Positions 1 through 11,815 of a stretch of DNA of 64,000 nucleotides are shown here, piece after piece. This DNA comes from Nissolia schottii (Eukaryota; Streptophyta; Magnoliopsida; Fabales; Fabaceae). The position numbers and the translations under genes were made by a program. Under the pieces are notes generated by a model that worked only from the letters and a program-made list of their open reading frames with translations, did not search any database and was not told the origin of the DNA. The stretch covers positions 72,314 through 136,313 of the forward strand of contig QANU01077783.1 of NCBI GenBank assembly GCA_003254905.1, given 5' to 3'. Within the stretch, counting starts at the first letter, position 1, and each line of letters starts with the position of its first letter.

Positions 1-273
1 TTGACTTTCTGTTTTGTTCCCCCGAAGCTCCGAGTTGAAAAAAAAAAAAAAAGAGCCAGTTTTCCCCCATTTATTTTCGATCTGTATGGTTTATGTTGGA
101 ATCCATTGTTCCGTTAAATTTGGATCCATGGAAAGCGAACAAGAGTAACAAAAATTTCAAAATTTCATAATTCTTTTGGCACTTCGTTTCCTTTCCCACG
201 ATCCAATCGGGGTATTTGTGGTCGTTGTTTGTGAAGCTTTTTATTTTCTTCAATTGTGTGGACTTAACATTAG

Positions 274-427
274 AGGGAACGCGGTAACCAGAGGGAGAAA
301 GACCGTGAAAGGGCCCAGGCTAGAGCTGGTGGAAAAGTCAACAAGGGAAAGAATGACGGGTTGACCCCTGAACAACGCAGAGAAAGGTTGGCTTCATGTG
401 TTTCTTCACTGTTCTTTACAATTTACT

Positions 428-458
<31 letters not shown>

Positions 459-610
459 AGTTTTTATTTTTGTCTTTCCTCCATAGTGCCTTACTTTGTT
501 TTCCTTCTTTCATGGGCAGAGATGCAAAGGCGCTGCAGGAAAAGGCAGCTAAGAAGGCAGGAGGAGGGCAGGATGCAGCAGGAGCAGGCGGCGGTGGAAA
601 CAAAAAGTAG
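274..610 (+). CDS. SERF/4F5-like small EDRK-rich protein, 5' end missing
   Basis: Small, highly charged protein of the SERF (4F5) family; animal homologues modify amyloid aggregation and the plant role is poorly known. The frame runs from a 3' splice-like TTAG at 270-273 to 386, where AG/GTTGG is the donor. It resumes at 520 after GGGCAG and stops with TAG at 608-610. Codons 280-300 read RGNQREK, followed by the RER-rich basic stretch, GLTPEQRRERDAK across the splice junction, then an Ala/Lys segment and a Gly-rich tail ending NKK. The split codon at the junction is restored exactly, which supports the intron. No initiator ATG is in frame in this exon, so the first exon is either left of the window or a short one before 270. 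This is the only recognisable host gene here and marks the edge of the retrotransposon block. Confidence 0.82.
387..519 (+). other. intron of the SERF-like gene with a TA microsatellite
   Basis: 133-nt GT-AG intron. The donor AAAG/GTTGGC and acceptor GGGCAG/AGATG flank a pyrimidine-rich sequence. A (TA)n run lies at 429-452. T-richness is typical of plant introns. Confidence 0.75.
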
Positions 611-1330
611 GCAATAATGATTGATGTGTTGTGTTGATTGTAGATGTGGAATTTGTCCAAGTATTTATTACACATTCTGCTGTGTTTTCAGTTTATTCAT
701 ATATGTTCGTTAATGTCACCTGAAATATGTAAACTACCAATTTGGTGTTTAATTGGAATGTGTTGATGTGGCTGTTGAATAATCGACTTTTATCTTTACA
801 TGGAATAGTAGCATTTTGGAATGATATCGTGATCTCTGTCTCTGTATAGACCAAATGTAGCTGCGTCTATCGTAATTCATTTTGTATTGCCAGTGATATT
901 TCTTTGAATCATCAAAAAATTCTCTGAATCAGCTTTGTCCAATTCAACTGAAGTTGTTGGTATGAAGATTGCTTTGGGATTGATGATGGACATGGAAATA
1001 TATTGCATATTCTGATAAGGTTTTTTGTGTTTTAGAGTGATACGTTCATATATTCATGTGTTTCATTTGAATTTTGAGATACAAGAAAACGATTGATATT
1101 TTTGCGTGGAGATGTTGGTAGATGAATCATTGTCTTCTATGTTGTACTGTGTTCTGTCTTGTTGCGTCACTAAATTGAATAACCTACTTCCATCTGTGTT
1201 GAGTCAGGAACACGAACATTTTGAGACTGTTTAACATGATTGACATTCACCTACGGAGACATTTGTTGTACACACATGTTATGTATTTGAAATTGTCTAA
1301 ATAAAAAGTTTGTAATTAATTATTTTTAGA
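611..1330 (+). other. 3' UTR and downstream region of the SERF-like gene
   Basis: No coding frame. T-rich sequence in the same orientation as the gene, with an AATAAA poly(A) signal at 1300-1305. The exact transcript end cannot be fixed. Confidence 0.45.
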
Positions 1331-3064
1331 TGTGTTTGAAAAAAAGTATTTTAAATATTAAATAATTTACAATAATATAAATTTTTAAAAAATATTAGTA
1401 TTTTCCCACCATATTTAGAATGATATATATATATACATATTGAAAAATGATACTTTCACATTAACAAAAGTAACGAAATAGTAGTTTATGTTTTGTAGAA
1501 TTGTAGAATTTTAAAGTTAGTATCTCCCGTCTAATGCTTCATAAGTGTCGAGTCAAATAAAATTTTTTTATTTTTTTTCACTACGTGGAGTGGTAGAGCC
1601 GTAGAGGATACCCAACACAGGAAACAAAAAGAGAGGGAGAGAGATGCAGGGAGAACTGGGTGGGCGAGAGAGTGCATGGTTAACTTCGTACTACTTTTTG
1701 AGTGAATGTTGAGTGTCGGCAGGATGCTTTTCTAATATCGGGCGTTTGTTTGTTTGTTTTTCTTTCTTTTGGGGACATTGATGATTAGTCAAGTTGGATT
1801 TTTAAACAATAAAAGAAAAGTAATATTAGAATTTTTTTTTCCATTAAGAAGTAAAATAAGAATGGACGGTTAATAAAAAGAAGACAAACTCTTGGTGGTT
1901 TAGGGTGAAATTTGTTTGGATGTTAAAGAAACAATGAGAGGAAAAGAAAAAGAAAAAAAATGAAAAGAAAGAAAATAGTGAGAACAGTAGAAGAGGAAAT
2001 AATTGTTTGAAAAACTAAAAGGAAAGAAAATATATATGAATTTAATGACTTTTATGCCTTTATTATAATTTAATAGAATAAAAATTACCTATTAATATGT
2101 ATTTTAAAAGATAAATCAATTTTTATAATTAAAATAATTACATAAATAAGTTAAATGAATAAAATAAATTATAACATATTGATTATTTATTTATTTATGA
2201 ACAATAGACAGTAGCTTGCACGTTTAAAAAATTGAAATCGAGAACTAGTATATATATAGTTTTCATAGTAAGGAAAAATTTGGTGAATAGTGTATAAAAG
2301 GCAGCCAGTTTCCCATTTTTTTCCGCATGAAATGCATAAAACTGAATGGTGGGATCCACCGAGTTATTTTCTTTCCTCCTCTATTTTCTATGGGTGATTT
2401 CTCGCTTCCCCCCATAGTTAAAAAAATCCGGCTCGGTGGGTCGACTCGAAACTCGGTCATTCGACCACGGGATCAGGTCGGTTATTTGACTGTATCAGAC
2501 CCGACCGATTTTTATGAAACCTGATGACACAGTTGAGTCATGTATTTTTTTAAAAAATTTTTAATTTGTTTTTTAGTTTTTTATTTACTTTTTTACTTTT
2601 TTTAATTTTTTTTTATAAAAAAGGCAAACAACGTCGTTTAATAAAGAATTTTTTTTGAAATTACTATTTGTCAGATTGAGATATTTTTATTTTATTTTTT
2701 TGCTACAAAATATGTGTTAAATTCTCATTTTTTGTACTATTTTTCTTGTTACATATACCTTTACTATCTTGTTGTAATAGATATTGAATACTCATGTAGA
2801 ATTGTTGTTGCTATGTATTTTTTATTTAAAACTTGGTTTATTTACGTTTGATACTGAACTTGTCATTTGTGATTTAGGATTTTGAACTTGTATTATTTAT
2901 GTATGGTATGACATTTAACATTGAACCTTATATATTTTAAGTGATTTTATGTTATGATGAATGTTTAAATAAATGAATTTTATTTCTTTGAATTTTTTAA
3001 TTTTTTAGGTTATCTATCTATCTATATATATATATATTTATTATTTTATTTATACCTAGGTCAA
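1331..3064. other. AT-rich intergenic DNA
   Basis: No supported gene. Positions 1900-2060 are purine-rich. A short GC-richer stretch at 2410-2530 has repeated GGTCGA/GGTCGG motifs and looks like an old dispersed-repeat fragment, which I cannot classify. A (TA)n run lies near 3024-3040, just before the first retrotransposon. Confidence 0.5.
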
Positions 3065-4771
3065 TGTAACATCCAACTTTTTTTTTAAGAAGGATTTTGT
3101 GTAATAAATATATACGAGCCAATTATTTAGACAGGAAAATTAAATCACAAATTTTATTTTCTAAACACACCAGTCAAAATAATGGTTTCACGATCTCGCG
3201 GAATTTCGCGAGATCCGAATCAATTTTCTGTCGTCGCCAAAATTTAATTATGTATCGAAGGTACCGCGTAAAACACACTTTTACGAAAGAAAAATTGCGT
3301 GTACCTTAGGTTAATTTAAATTCCTTATTAGGAGTGTTTGTACAGTGTGTTTTTCTGTTTAGATAATTTTTATGATATCCGTTAAATTTTCGCGCACGTA
3401 TGATTATACACATAGACGGACAGTTAACGACCAAACACGTACCATTTTTGAGCAAAAATTAGAGCACATCTCGGCTGCACACACACAAAAACACGGCAGC
3501 CACACCAACGCCTCTTACACCACCATACTTCACATACTTCTAGCCATACTTTCGATTATTCACCACCTTACCTCCATCATGTCTCTCATTTCAATTTTAA
3601 TCAAATTTCTCTCCAAAACTCTCCCCAAACCCGAAGCATTCAGCAGCCCTCTCTTCACTTCATCTTCTTCTCCAATTTATTTTCTCTCCTTGCCCATTTT
3701 CAAGACACAAAAGCCATAGCCATTGTGCTTCCACTCACATCTCCATTTTCACTCTTGTTTCCTCTTCAGAAAACCAAATCAGCCTAAGGCCAACCCCCCA
3801 CCATCTTTTTCTCTTTATTTTCTCCCATTAGTGACAAAGAAAAACTCACCTTATTCCCCTCACAAGAACCAAACAATCACTAGTCTCTATTCTCAAGTTC
3901 CATCTTGAAGAAAGGTGACAAGAAGCTTGGAATCTCAAGATCTATTCGGGACTCCACCTCAAGCTCCTCTCATCAACACCAACTCTCTTTGAAAGTGGGT
4001 AAACATAGGCAAAACACCACTCTAGTGGCTTTTGTGTGTTGTGTGTTGTAAAATGTGGTCTGAAATGTGTAACATTCCGCTTATTTCTTAGTAGAAATTT
4101 CCCAAATAACTGTTGATAGAACCCTTGGTATGAGTAAATGTGTGGAAGTCTGTAGGAATTATTCTGTTTGGTTTTGACCAATTTTGATGACACTCAAATG
4201 ATTCCTACTGACCCTCAGAATTGGATGATGAGATTAAATTGACTGTTAAACGGAGTTCGGCTTAGTTTTGGACGATTCCGCAAAAACTAAAACAACTCCG
4301 TTTAGCATGTAAAATTGAGCAGAGAGCCCCAAGTCTCTGGAAGCCTAACTGGTAACAGGGAAAAGTTTCAAACACCTTAGAATAGTCCCACGACCCCATT
4401 GGGAAGCTTGGGAAGCAACGAAACCGCGAGCCAAATGGTGGTTTGCAGTCACCAGGGCTCAACGACAGGTCAAAAGGAAATTAGAGGATCGCAACGATAT
4501 AAGCAGAATATTTTGCGGACTACCATACGCGACGTACCGGCACTGCGAGCGATAAAACACGAGCAAAACGGGACCGGGAGAAAGTAAAAAATGGGCAGCC
4601 CACGTGACAGAATCAGATTTTAAGGGAAATAATATAAAATTCAAATACTATTCATTGATGTGACATTTCTATTATCTTTTAAATTAATGAATTTTTTAAA
4701 AAAATAAAAAATGGCAAAATTGTAAATATGCATAGGGGTAAAAAGGTAATTTTTAGGGGCAAGATTTTGGC

Positions 4772-4779
4772 TATAAATA
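4772..4779 (+). promoter_or_regulatory. R2 TATA box
   Basis: TATAAATA inside GGCTATAAATAGCC. The same block is at 54658-54665 in the R10 LTR. It is the probable core promoter, about 700 bp into the LTR. Confidence 0.6.
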
Positions 4780-5206
4780 GCCACCCATATGCAGAAATTT
4801 TCAAGAGAAAATTCTCTCTGGAACTATAGGAAACTCTGCCCGTGTGCGCCGCGGTTACCCTGCAGAAACTCTGCTGGAAGCTTGGATCGTGCCCAAGGCT
4901 TGGAGGACGGCTCCCCCACATCTCTTCCACCACCGAATAGCCCCCCAAGAAGTGGGTAACTCTAGTTTACTCACCTCCTTGGTGGTTGGATGTGTTTATG
5001 TGTGTGTGTATGCTTCTATGTATGTTTGTCTATGCATGTTAGAATTTGTGCTAGGAATTTATGATGATTCTGAAGGGTCCTGTGACCTGGACTAGATAGG
5101 ATTATGATGGTTGGAATATGTGTGAGAACCTCAAGAAGTGTCCATGAGAAAATAGGGAAAGAAAACAAGAAAAATAAAGGTGCAAGTTTCAGTTTTGTCT
5201 AGGTAT

Positions 5207-5275
5207 CGCTGAGCGGACTCATGAGCCGCTGAGCGGACTCATGAACCGCTGAGCGGACCTGGACTCCGTTGAGTG
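5207..5275. repeat. CGCTGAGCG array with exact 20-bp period (R2)
   Basis: CGCTGAGCG at 5207, 5227 and 5247, and a variant CGTTGAGTG at 5267. Further single copies follow to about 5430. The unit ends in GACTCATGA, another short inverted repeat. It lies about 435 bp downstream of the TATA box, in the transcribed leader. Confidence 0.85.
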
Positions 5276-5769
5276 AGCAGGAGGGAAATCTTTTTGAACG
5301 TGAAGCATCAGGGTGCTGAGCGGCCATAGGACCCGCTGAGCGGCCTGACAATCACGGGGGAGCAAGATTTTAGAAAAGGTGTTGTGGTGGTTTCAGGGGA
5401 CTACTGAGCGGACCTAAGGTCCTGCTAAGCAGTCTAAGCCCTGAAGGTCTCATGGAAGCTGTCTTGGGGCATATAGTTCAACAAGTTATGATTTAAGTGA
5501 TGTGTATGGTTAAGGTATATGAATTATGTGATGTAAACTGTAAGATGCCATGCATTATAATTATTTGAGGTAATCTGTTAGCATTACATGCATCATGTTA
5601 AGGTACTTTTAGAGGACTAGAAGTTAATCACGTAATGAGTAAAGATGAGAATTGAATTGAACCTTAGGGAATAATTCATGCCATGACATGTGCCAGAAAG
5701 GTAAAGAAAAGAACAAATGTTATCAGAAAGACAAAATGATGATATGATGAAATGCTATAAGTACAGGTA

Positions 5770-6110
5770 CAGGACGTGACGTCACAAGGTCCATATGACA
5801 ATCCTACTTTAGTGGAGTCGCAAGGGCATACTGAAGGTGGAAGCCTGCCACAAGTGGTGTCGCAAGGGCATGCCTGGAGGTGTACGGTTACCACGCCTAG
5901 CAATGTCGAAAGAGGGCATGCTAAGGTGGGGGTACGATACCAGCCCACTTCTGAGGTGTCAAAAGAGGGCACGCGGAAGGTGGAAGCCCACCGCGGGTAG
6001 GTCGAAAGAGGCCCTGCCTGGGGGTGTGCGGTTATCCCTTCATGCACTATCAAAAGAGGGCATGCTATGGTAGGGATAACGAGTACCACGCTTGGTCGCG
6101 TCGCGAGGGC
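5770..6110 (+). repeat. second tandem array in the R2 LTR
   Basis: Degenerate units of about 50-60 bp built on GTCGCAAGGGC or GTCGAAAGAGGGC followed by a GGTGG-like segment, at least five copies. Apparent ORFs on both strands here are by-products of the repeat. Confidence 0.65.
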
Positions 6111-8236
6111 CGACCCCTCACCATCCCAGCAGTTGGATGGTTGTTCATATCGTTGGTTGTTGCATTCTTCCTATGAGCTTTACGTGATTAGCTACCACAT
6201 CAGTAAGAGTGCTGCTGGTCGTCAACGATAAGGACAAGGAGGTTGTAGTCAAGGCCACGGCTACAAGAGTGTAAGGGCTCAAACTATGAAAGAAAGAGAA
6301 AAGTATGAAAGAAAGTATGAAAGTCAGAAAGTATGTGATGTGTGCATGAATATAAGTATGTGATGTATGTAAGAGTATATGTATGAAAATATGAGTAAGT
6401 CAGCAAGTAAACAAGTATCGTGTGATTACTGTCAAGAGAACGCTCGAGATGGCTATGTATATATGCGAAGGAAAGTAACAAGAACGAGAACTTAGATAAG
6501 AAAGATTAGTTTCTCTATCACTTAGTAACGTAGATAAAGCCGTTCAGGACTTTAGGACAGATAATATTGTAACACCCTAGCTAACTGCATACCCTTGAGT
6601 AATACGCAATGCTCACTAGGTTGTTAATCATTTCGTGGGATTACTCATAGTCCGTTATTACTTTTCGAAAATACTGAGTTATGGAAAATATGGACCAGTT
6701 TAAAACTTTTCTACCGAGTGCTTATTTACGAAATATGAGCCATGTGTGAATCAAAATATATAAGACAAACGATAGAGCCATGGGCTTATGAATATTCATT
6801 ATCCCTAGTCTAAGCAATTACATAATCAATACATGGTCCGTCACAGATACAACAAATCACATAATATTATAATAGAGTTATATATACATGCCATAGTCAT
6901 TCATATACATAATAAAAGTTCATCCATCGTACAACTAGCTAAGCATGTCTTCATAGCCTTGAAGATCTGTCTGTCCATCATTGATGGCTTGTCCTCTGTT
7001 CTTTTCTGATCCTCTTGTTGCTTCTCATATCTCATGTCTGCCCCTGGAAGCATAAGTGAGTGGGGGTGAGAACATTCGTCCTCAGTGGTTTACCTTGGCG
7101 TCAGGGGAATCTCTTTAACTCACTTATCAACCAGGCCACTTAGGTGTTTCTAAGTGAACTTGCATACTAACATCCTACTGATTATTATCTGGCCTAAAGT
7201 CCTGAATGGCTTTATCTACTTTACTAGGTGACTGGGGAACTAGTCTTTCTTATCTAAGTTCTCGTGCTCATTATCTTTACTTCGCGTACATACATAGGCC
7301 GTCTCGAGCGTTCTCTTAACGACTACGTAGGCATGCATCCTCATATACTTATACATTAAATACTCATACATCATCATATACTCATACATCATCATATACT
7401 CATGTAGTCATTCATCATATGCTCATGCTTGGGGAACATGGGGATCTCTTATGCATACTGGCTCACCCGGGTTAGCGTCCTTCTTTGTACCTTGGTCCCG
7501 CGCCCATGTAGCTGTGGCTTACAGCTACAACCACTTCTGTTCCCAGCTTGATGACGACCCAGCTGCGCTCACACTAGAATGGTTGCTAACCACCGATGGG
7601 GTCTAGTGTCCATTGCCGCCAATCAAGTGGGCTACCCTTCCTACAAGTAGGGAGGTGGGGGTCTGTACCCTTTTGACGTAACCAAGCGGGGACTCATATC
7701 TCATCATCATACTCATAATTTAGGTGTGATGTCACCCTTTCTCATTCATCATATCTCATCATCATTTCTCATTTCATCATATCTCATCATCATGCCATTA
7801 ACCTCATTAATCGGTCCACCCTTTTGGGATCAGTGAGGTAGCATCATTTACCAATCCACCCTTTTGGGACTGGTGAGGGGCGTGTCCATAGATGTTCCAA
7901 GAGAAAGGATTCCTATCATATAACTATATACTTGTTCCCTAATGTTCAATTTTGATCTTTAAGCTTTACGTGATTAACCTCTAGTTCTCATGATGCATGA
8001 TAGCATAACCATTCCTAACATACATATTCTACATGCAATGTTCCACATACATCATCATACCCATACTTCATGCACTCATCATAAACATACCTCATGAAAA
8101 TGTTCTACATGCATCGTCCTAAGCATACCTCCTCATGACATGCTCATCATACCTCATCCTAGACATATACCTCATAACATTTCATCATACATCATCATAC
8201 ATCATCCTAAACATAACTCATGCACTCCAGGGATGC

Positions 8237-8501
8237 TCCACGGAACCCACTCAGCACTCGCACTCCAGGGATGCTCCGCGGAACCTACTCAGCACTCGCA
8301 CTCCAGGGATCCTCCGCGGAACCCACTCAGCACTACTCCTGGTGCCCACTCAGCACTCTTCACGTAACCCTCTCAGTACTCCAGGGATCCTCCGCGGAAC
8401 CCACTCAGCGCTCGCACTCCAGGTATCCTCCGCGGAACCCACTCAACACTACTCCTGGTGCCTACTCAGCACTCTTCAGTACTCCAGGGATCCTCCGCAG
8501 A
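8237..8501. repeat. 38-bp tandem repeats centred on TCCGCGGA (R3)
   Basis: TCCGCGGA or close variants at 8237, 8275, 8313, 8391, 8429 and 8494: a 38-bp unit with one double step and one shorter spacer. Each palindrome is followed by ACCCACTCAGCACTCGCACT-like sequence. The array continues at 18430-18680, because R4 inserted inside it. Confidence 0.8.
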
Positions 8502-9282
8502 ACCCACTCAGCACCACTACTAGTGCCCACTTAGTGTAACATCCCGTGCTTCTACGAGCCGGTAAACGACCCGTTGACAGCTGAGAACGGCCGGGAAACG
8601 TCGAGGAAGCGATAGAAGTAGAGTTAGACCTTGAAACCCTAGAGAATTGGAGAGGCGGACTAGGTTTAGCTATTTCATAATTTTCGGGAGTTGCCAGGTG
8701 AGTTTCGACTCGAACGGGAATTTCTCGGATACTGTAAAACGTCCATAGGATTTTTTGGCTTGGCATGGGAGTCCCTGATCCCTGAGAAAATTGCTCTGGA
8801 TCGAGGGGAAATATAAATGGGGTGTAACTGTGTGTCCAGAATATTTTTAGAGCAACCGGAAGTAGAATTTTTCGGGCAAAACGCGAGCAAATAAAAACGG
8901 AACTGGAGGAAGGGCATTAACTTCTCAGAGAAGTTAAGTAATAAATAAATAAATAAATAAATGAATAAATAAACAAAGGAAAGAATAAATAAATAAATAA
9001 TAATAATATAATAATAATAAATATAAGAAACTGAAGCAGAGCTTCAGCAAAACGTGAGAGAGGGGAGAAAGGTTAAAAGAAAAGGAAAATAACTTTGTAC
9101 TGTGCACGGTTATTTATAATTTTGTAGCTTCTTAGAAGTTACATTCCGTAGGCAGCCGAGGGTTACGTTCCGACACTGCTAGATCTCGTGCCGGAGTCTC
9201 CGAAAATTAGCCGGAGCACGCCATCGTGAAGAGGACAATCTCCCCTTTAGAGTCACCAAATCAGAATCCCGATTGGAGGTGG

Positions 9283-10844
9283 GTAATCCTAAGCCTACTG
9301 CCTATGTGGTTTAAATTCTTACCTGTATATGTGCTTATTTGTATATCTGACTATATAACTGGTAAGTAGTATTTTGGGGGGGGGAGTAGTGTAAAAAGGG
9401 TTTTGTGAACGATGGAGAAATGAAATGCGTAACTGTACTACTTGGAACCCTAGGAATAGTAAAGATTTGAGAACTGGAGTCTCGGGAGGCGATTTTTGCA
9501 GTTTTCATTCGAATACCGAAGGAATTCAGTCGAATGAAAGCCACAATGAGCTTTCCTTCGAATGAGTTCCTCCGCAGTCGAATGAGGCAAAATTCTAGGA
9601 ATTCAATCAAATGAAATCTCTGGCATTCGAATGAAAGGATGCCAAGGGAATTCAGTCGAATGAAAGCCTATTCCAATCGAATGAAAGAACTCCGAGGGAT
9701 TTCATTCGAATACCACAGCAGGCATTCGAATGAAGCCTGGTAGAGTTGGGAGTTTAATATTTCTAAGGTATCCAATGAGTAAGGTTAGGCCATATCTATG
9801 TGTTTGAGTATGCATCATGAGGTAAGGTCGTCGTAGGAGTTAGGACGACTTTAGACAATTAGAGGTTCACGCTAAAATTTAACGAAGATTATAATTGAAC
9901 CGTTGGGAATAAAAGTAGAGCAGAGGCGACGAATCACCATGGATTCGGACGGCCTTAGCCAGAGTCAGTAGTTATATGATTAGGAAACTCCTATTCTCTT
10001 GGCAAAATCTTACAGACACGTCCCTCGCCAATTTGGCAAGACGAATTGGTTACGAGCAACGCAGTAGAGAGACCTGAGAACGATATAAAAAATGGGCATA
10101 GGCCCACACAGGTAAAACAGGCATAGGCCTGCACGAATGATATGATAATTAAGGGGCCCCACTAAAAGAGGAAAAGGAAAACGGATCGAGTCATAGGGTC
10201 GATCTAAGCGCGTCCACGCCTGATCATTCATAGGTCTGATCCCTCGTCATGCCACAGGGGATGGTTGCACTAATTGTATTTGATGTTTACCTCCTATGAG
10301 CCTTACATGGTTAGCTACCACACTGGTAAAGAGCGCTGCCGGGTCGATACAATAGTAGCAAAAAGAGGTTGTAGTCCGAGGCCACGGCTACAAAGGTGCA
10401 AAGGACTAAGTAGGACGCAACCACAGAGCGCGTAAGAGATCCCCAAATTCCCTCATGCACTAAATAATTAAATGTATGAATTGATGACTGATGATTGCTA
10501 TGATAAACATGTATGTATCTCTATTTAAGCATTGTGTATAACTATTTATGCATTATGTATCGTCAAGGGAACGACCTGAGACGAGTAGCTTAGTTACGGT
10601 CGAAAGATAAGAATCCTAAGCACGCAGCCATAGTAAGTTAGAATAGTTCCTATTCACCTAGTAAATTTAGATAAAGTTGTTCAAGGACTTAGCGAAAGAT
10701 AATGATCAGTAGGGTTTGTAGTATGCATGATCACGTAGAAACCCCTGAGCGGCCTGCAGGATACTCGAGTAAATGAACTATTAGCAGCCACAGGAGACTC
10801 ACTGAGGACCTAGTGTTCTCACCCCCACTCGGTTATGGATCCAG
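9283..10844 (+). other. possible leader intron in the R4 5' LTR
   Basis: GGTGG/GTAATCC at the left end resembles a plant splice donor. The right end is a pyrimidine-rich TTCTCACCCCCACTC tract followed by TTATGGATCCAG. Equivalent pairs occur in the other Tekay-like LTRs. The interval holds the palindrome array. Purely sequence-based; no transcript evidence. Confidence 0.35.
9507..9731. repeat. paired ATTCGAAT array, alternating 20/29-bp spacing (R4 5' LTR)
   Basis: Ten ATTCGAAT-type sites (variants AGTCGAAT, AATCGAAT, CTTCGAAT) start at 9507, 9528, 9556, 9576, 9605, 9625, 9654, 9675, 9704 and 9724. Intervals are 21, 28, 20, 29, 20, 29, 21, 29 and 20: five pairs repeating every ~49 bp. Most are followed by GAA. 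The same array is in the right LTR. Confidence 0.88.
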
Positions 10845-11802
10845 CTTGCAGCCATGACTTCGCCACTGGCCAAGGATGTTTGGCTATTCACGCGCACACG
10901 CATGCGCAACTGCGGCACCGATACCCTCTTGGAGACGAGCATGTACGCCCCCGCACGCCTACTTGACGAGCCTGATTATCCACCCAGGCAGAGGCTTGGA
11001 GCCCCAGGTACGTCGCCGCTAAACCCTATTTGGGTGGACGAGCGTCCAGGGAGCAGCAGCAGGGACCCGATTCGCCTCAACGGCGATGAGGAGATGCCTC
11101 CTTCGGAGCCAGAGCCGACGCCTACACCAGCTCTGACGCCAGCTACTGATCCAGGTACGTACATCCCGCCTGTTCGAGCTCGAGGTCGCTGGACCACTGC
11201 ATGGAAGAGGATACTGACCGCCCGACCACATCGCTTTGCCACACACGGCTTTTCGGCAGTGACAGGCTTGAGTAGCAGTGAGGAGGAGGAGCCTCTGGAG
11301 CGTCCAAGAGACTCCGAGTAGGTAGAGGCTAGCTAGACCTGAGTGCAGTGTTAGGGGTTATGCCGTACATGAAGCGAGTAGTGCCGTTCGTGTACGTAGT
11401 TACTTTTATTTATTCCGTTTGTATATTTGGCTACTTATGTATGTATTTTAGTATACCACTAGACAATGTGTTGTATAAAACTTAAATCTTATAATAAAAT
11501 TGTGTGCTATGTATATTCGGGCCTTTCTGTGTATATTTTGCCGATAGAGCTCCACACTATAGGTATGTAACTCGCACTCTCCTATCTTTTAGTTATGCCG
11601 TTATTCGCTGTATTACTCGCAAGGCTCATTACTTTTCATATACATGTATTTACAAAAGAGGTTTCAAATTGGCCCGTATTTTCAGTAACCCTAATTTCCA
11701 TGGATAAGCTAGAATGGTAATAGTTCACAGCCCAACAGTCAACTACCTAGCCAGGGAAACCTATGACTTAAGCATAGGCCAACTAGCTAGGGTGTTGCAG
11801 TT

Positions 11803-11814
11803 GGTATTAGAGCA
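11803..11814 (+). other. R4 primer binding site (initiator tRNA-Met type)
   Basis: TGGTATTAGAGC starts four bases after the LTR end. It differs by one base from the tRNA-iMet-complementary TGGTATCAGAGC seen intact in R10 at 58810. It fixes the element as plus-strand. Confidence 0.85.
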
Positions 11815-11815
11815 G

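Larger units (their letters stand above)
8535..11799 (+). repeat. R4 5' LTR
   Basis: Starts TGTAACATCCCGTGC and ends GCTAGGGTGTTGCA. In order it contains an AAATAAATAA repeat near 8940-9030, a donor-like GTGG/GTAATC at 9283, the ATTCGAAT array (9507-9731), and the TTCTCACCCCCACTC box followed by a possible acceptor ending at 10844. Confidence 0.9.

Noticed and set aside
2410-2530. GC-rich stretch with GGTCGA motifs as a promoter or gene
   Set aside because: Looks like a diverged dispersed-repeat fragment; no ORF, TATA or splice signals.
3372-3719. 115-codon ORF within R1
   Set aside because: Lies in LTR sequence, low-complexity Ser/Leu-rich, no homologous frame in other Tekay-like LTRs.
5676-6089. 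137-codon minus-strand ORF and overlapping plus-strand ORFs
   Set aside because: They fall in the tandem array of the R2 LTR. Open frames on both strands reflect the repeat unit, not coding.
8135-8539. 134-codon and overlapping repetitive ORFs
   Set aside because: Translations of the 38-bp TCCGCGGA array (38 is not a multiple of 3, so all frames look open); not a protein.
9507-9731. Regular short repeats with unique spacers resembling a CRISPR array
   Set aside because: Plant retrotransposon LTR context, 8-bp palindromic cores and spacers related between copies; no cas genes; eukaryotic DNA.
10854-11321. 155-codon ORF in the R4 5' LTR with an acidic C-terminus
   Set aside because: The copy in the 3' LTR (17473-17760) is frameshifted to 95 codons with a different end, and no domain is recognisable. 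Most likely chance in GC-richer LTR sequence.
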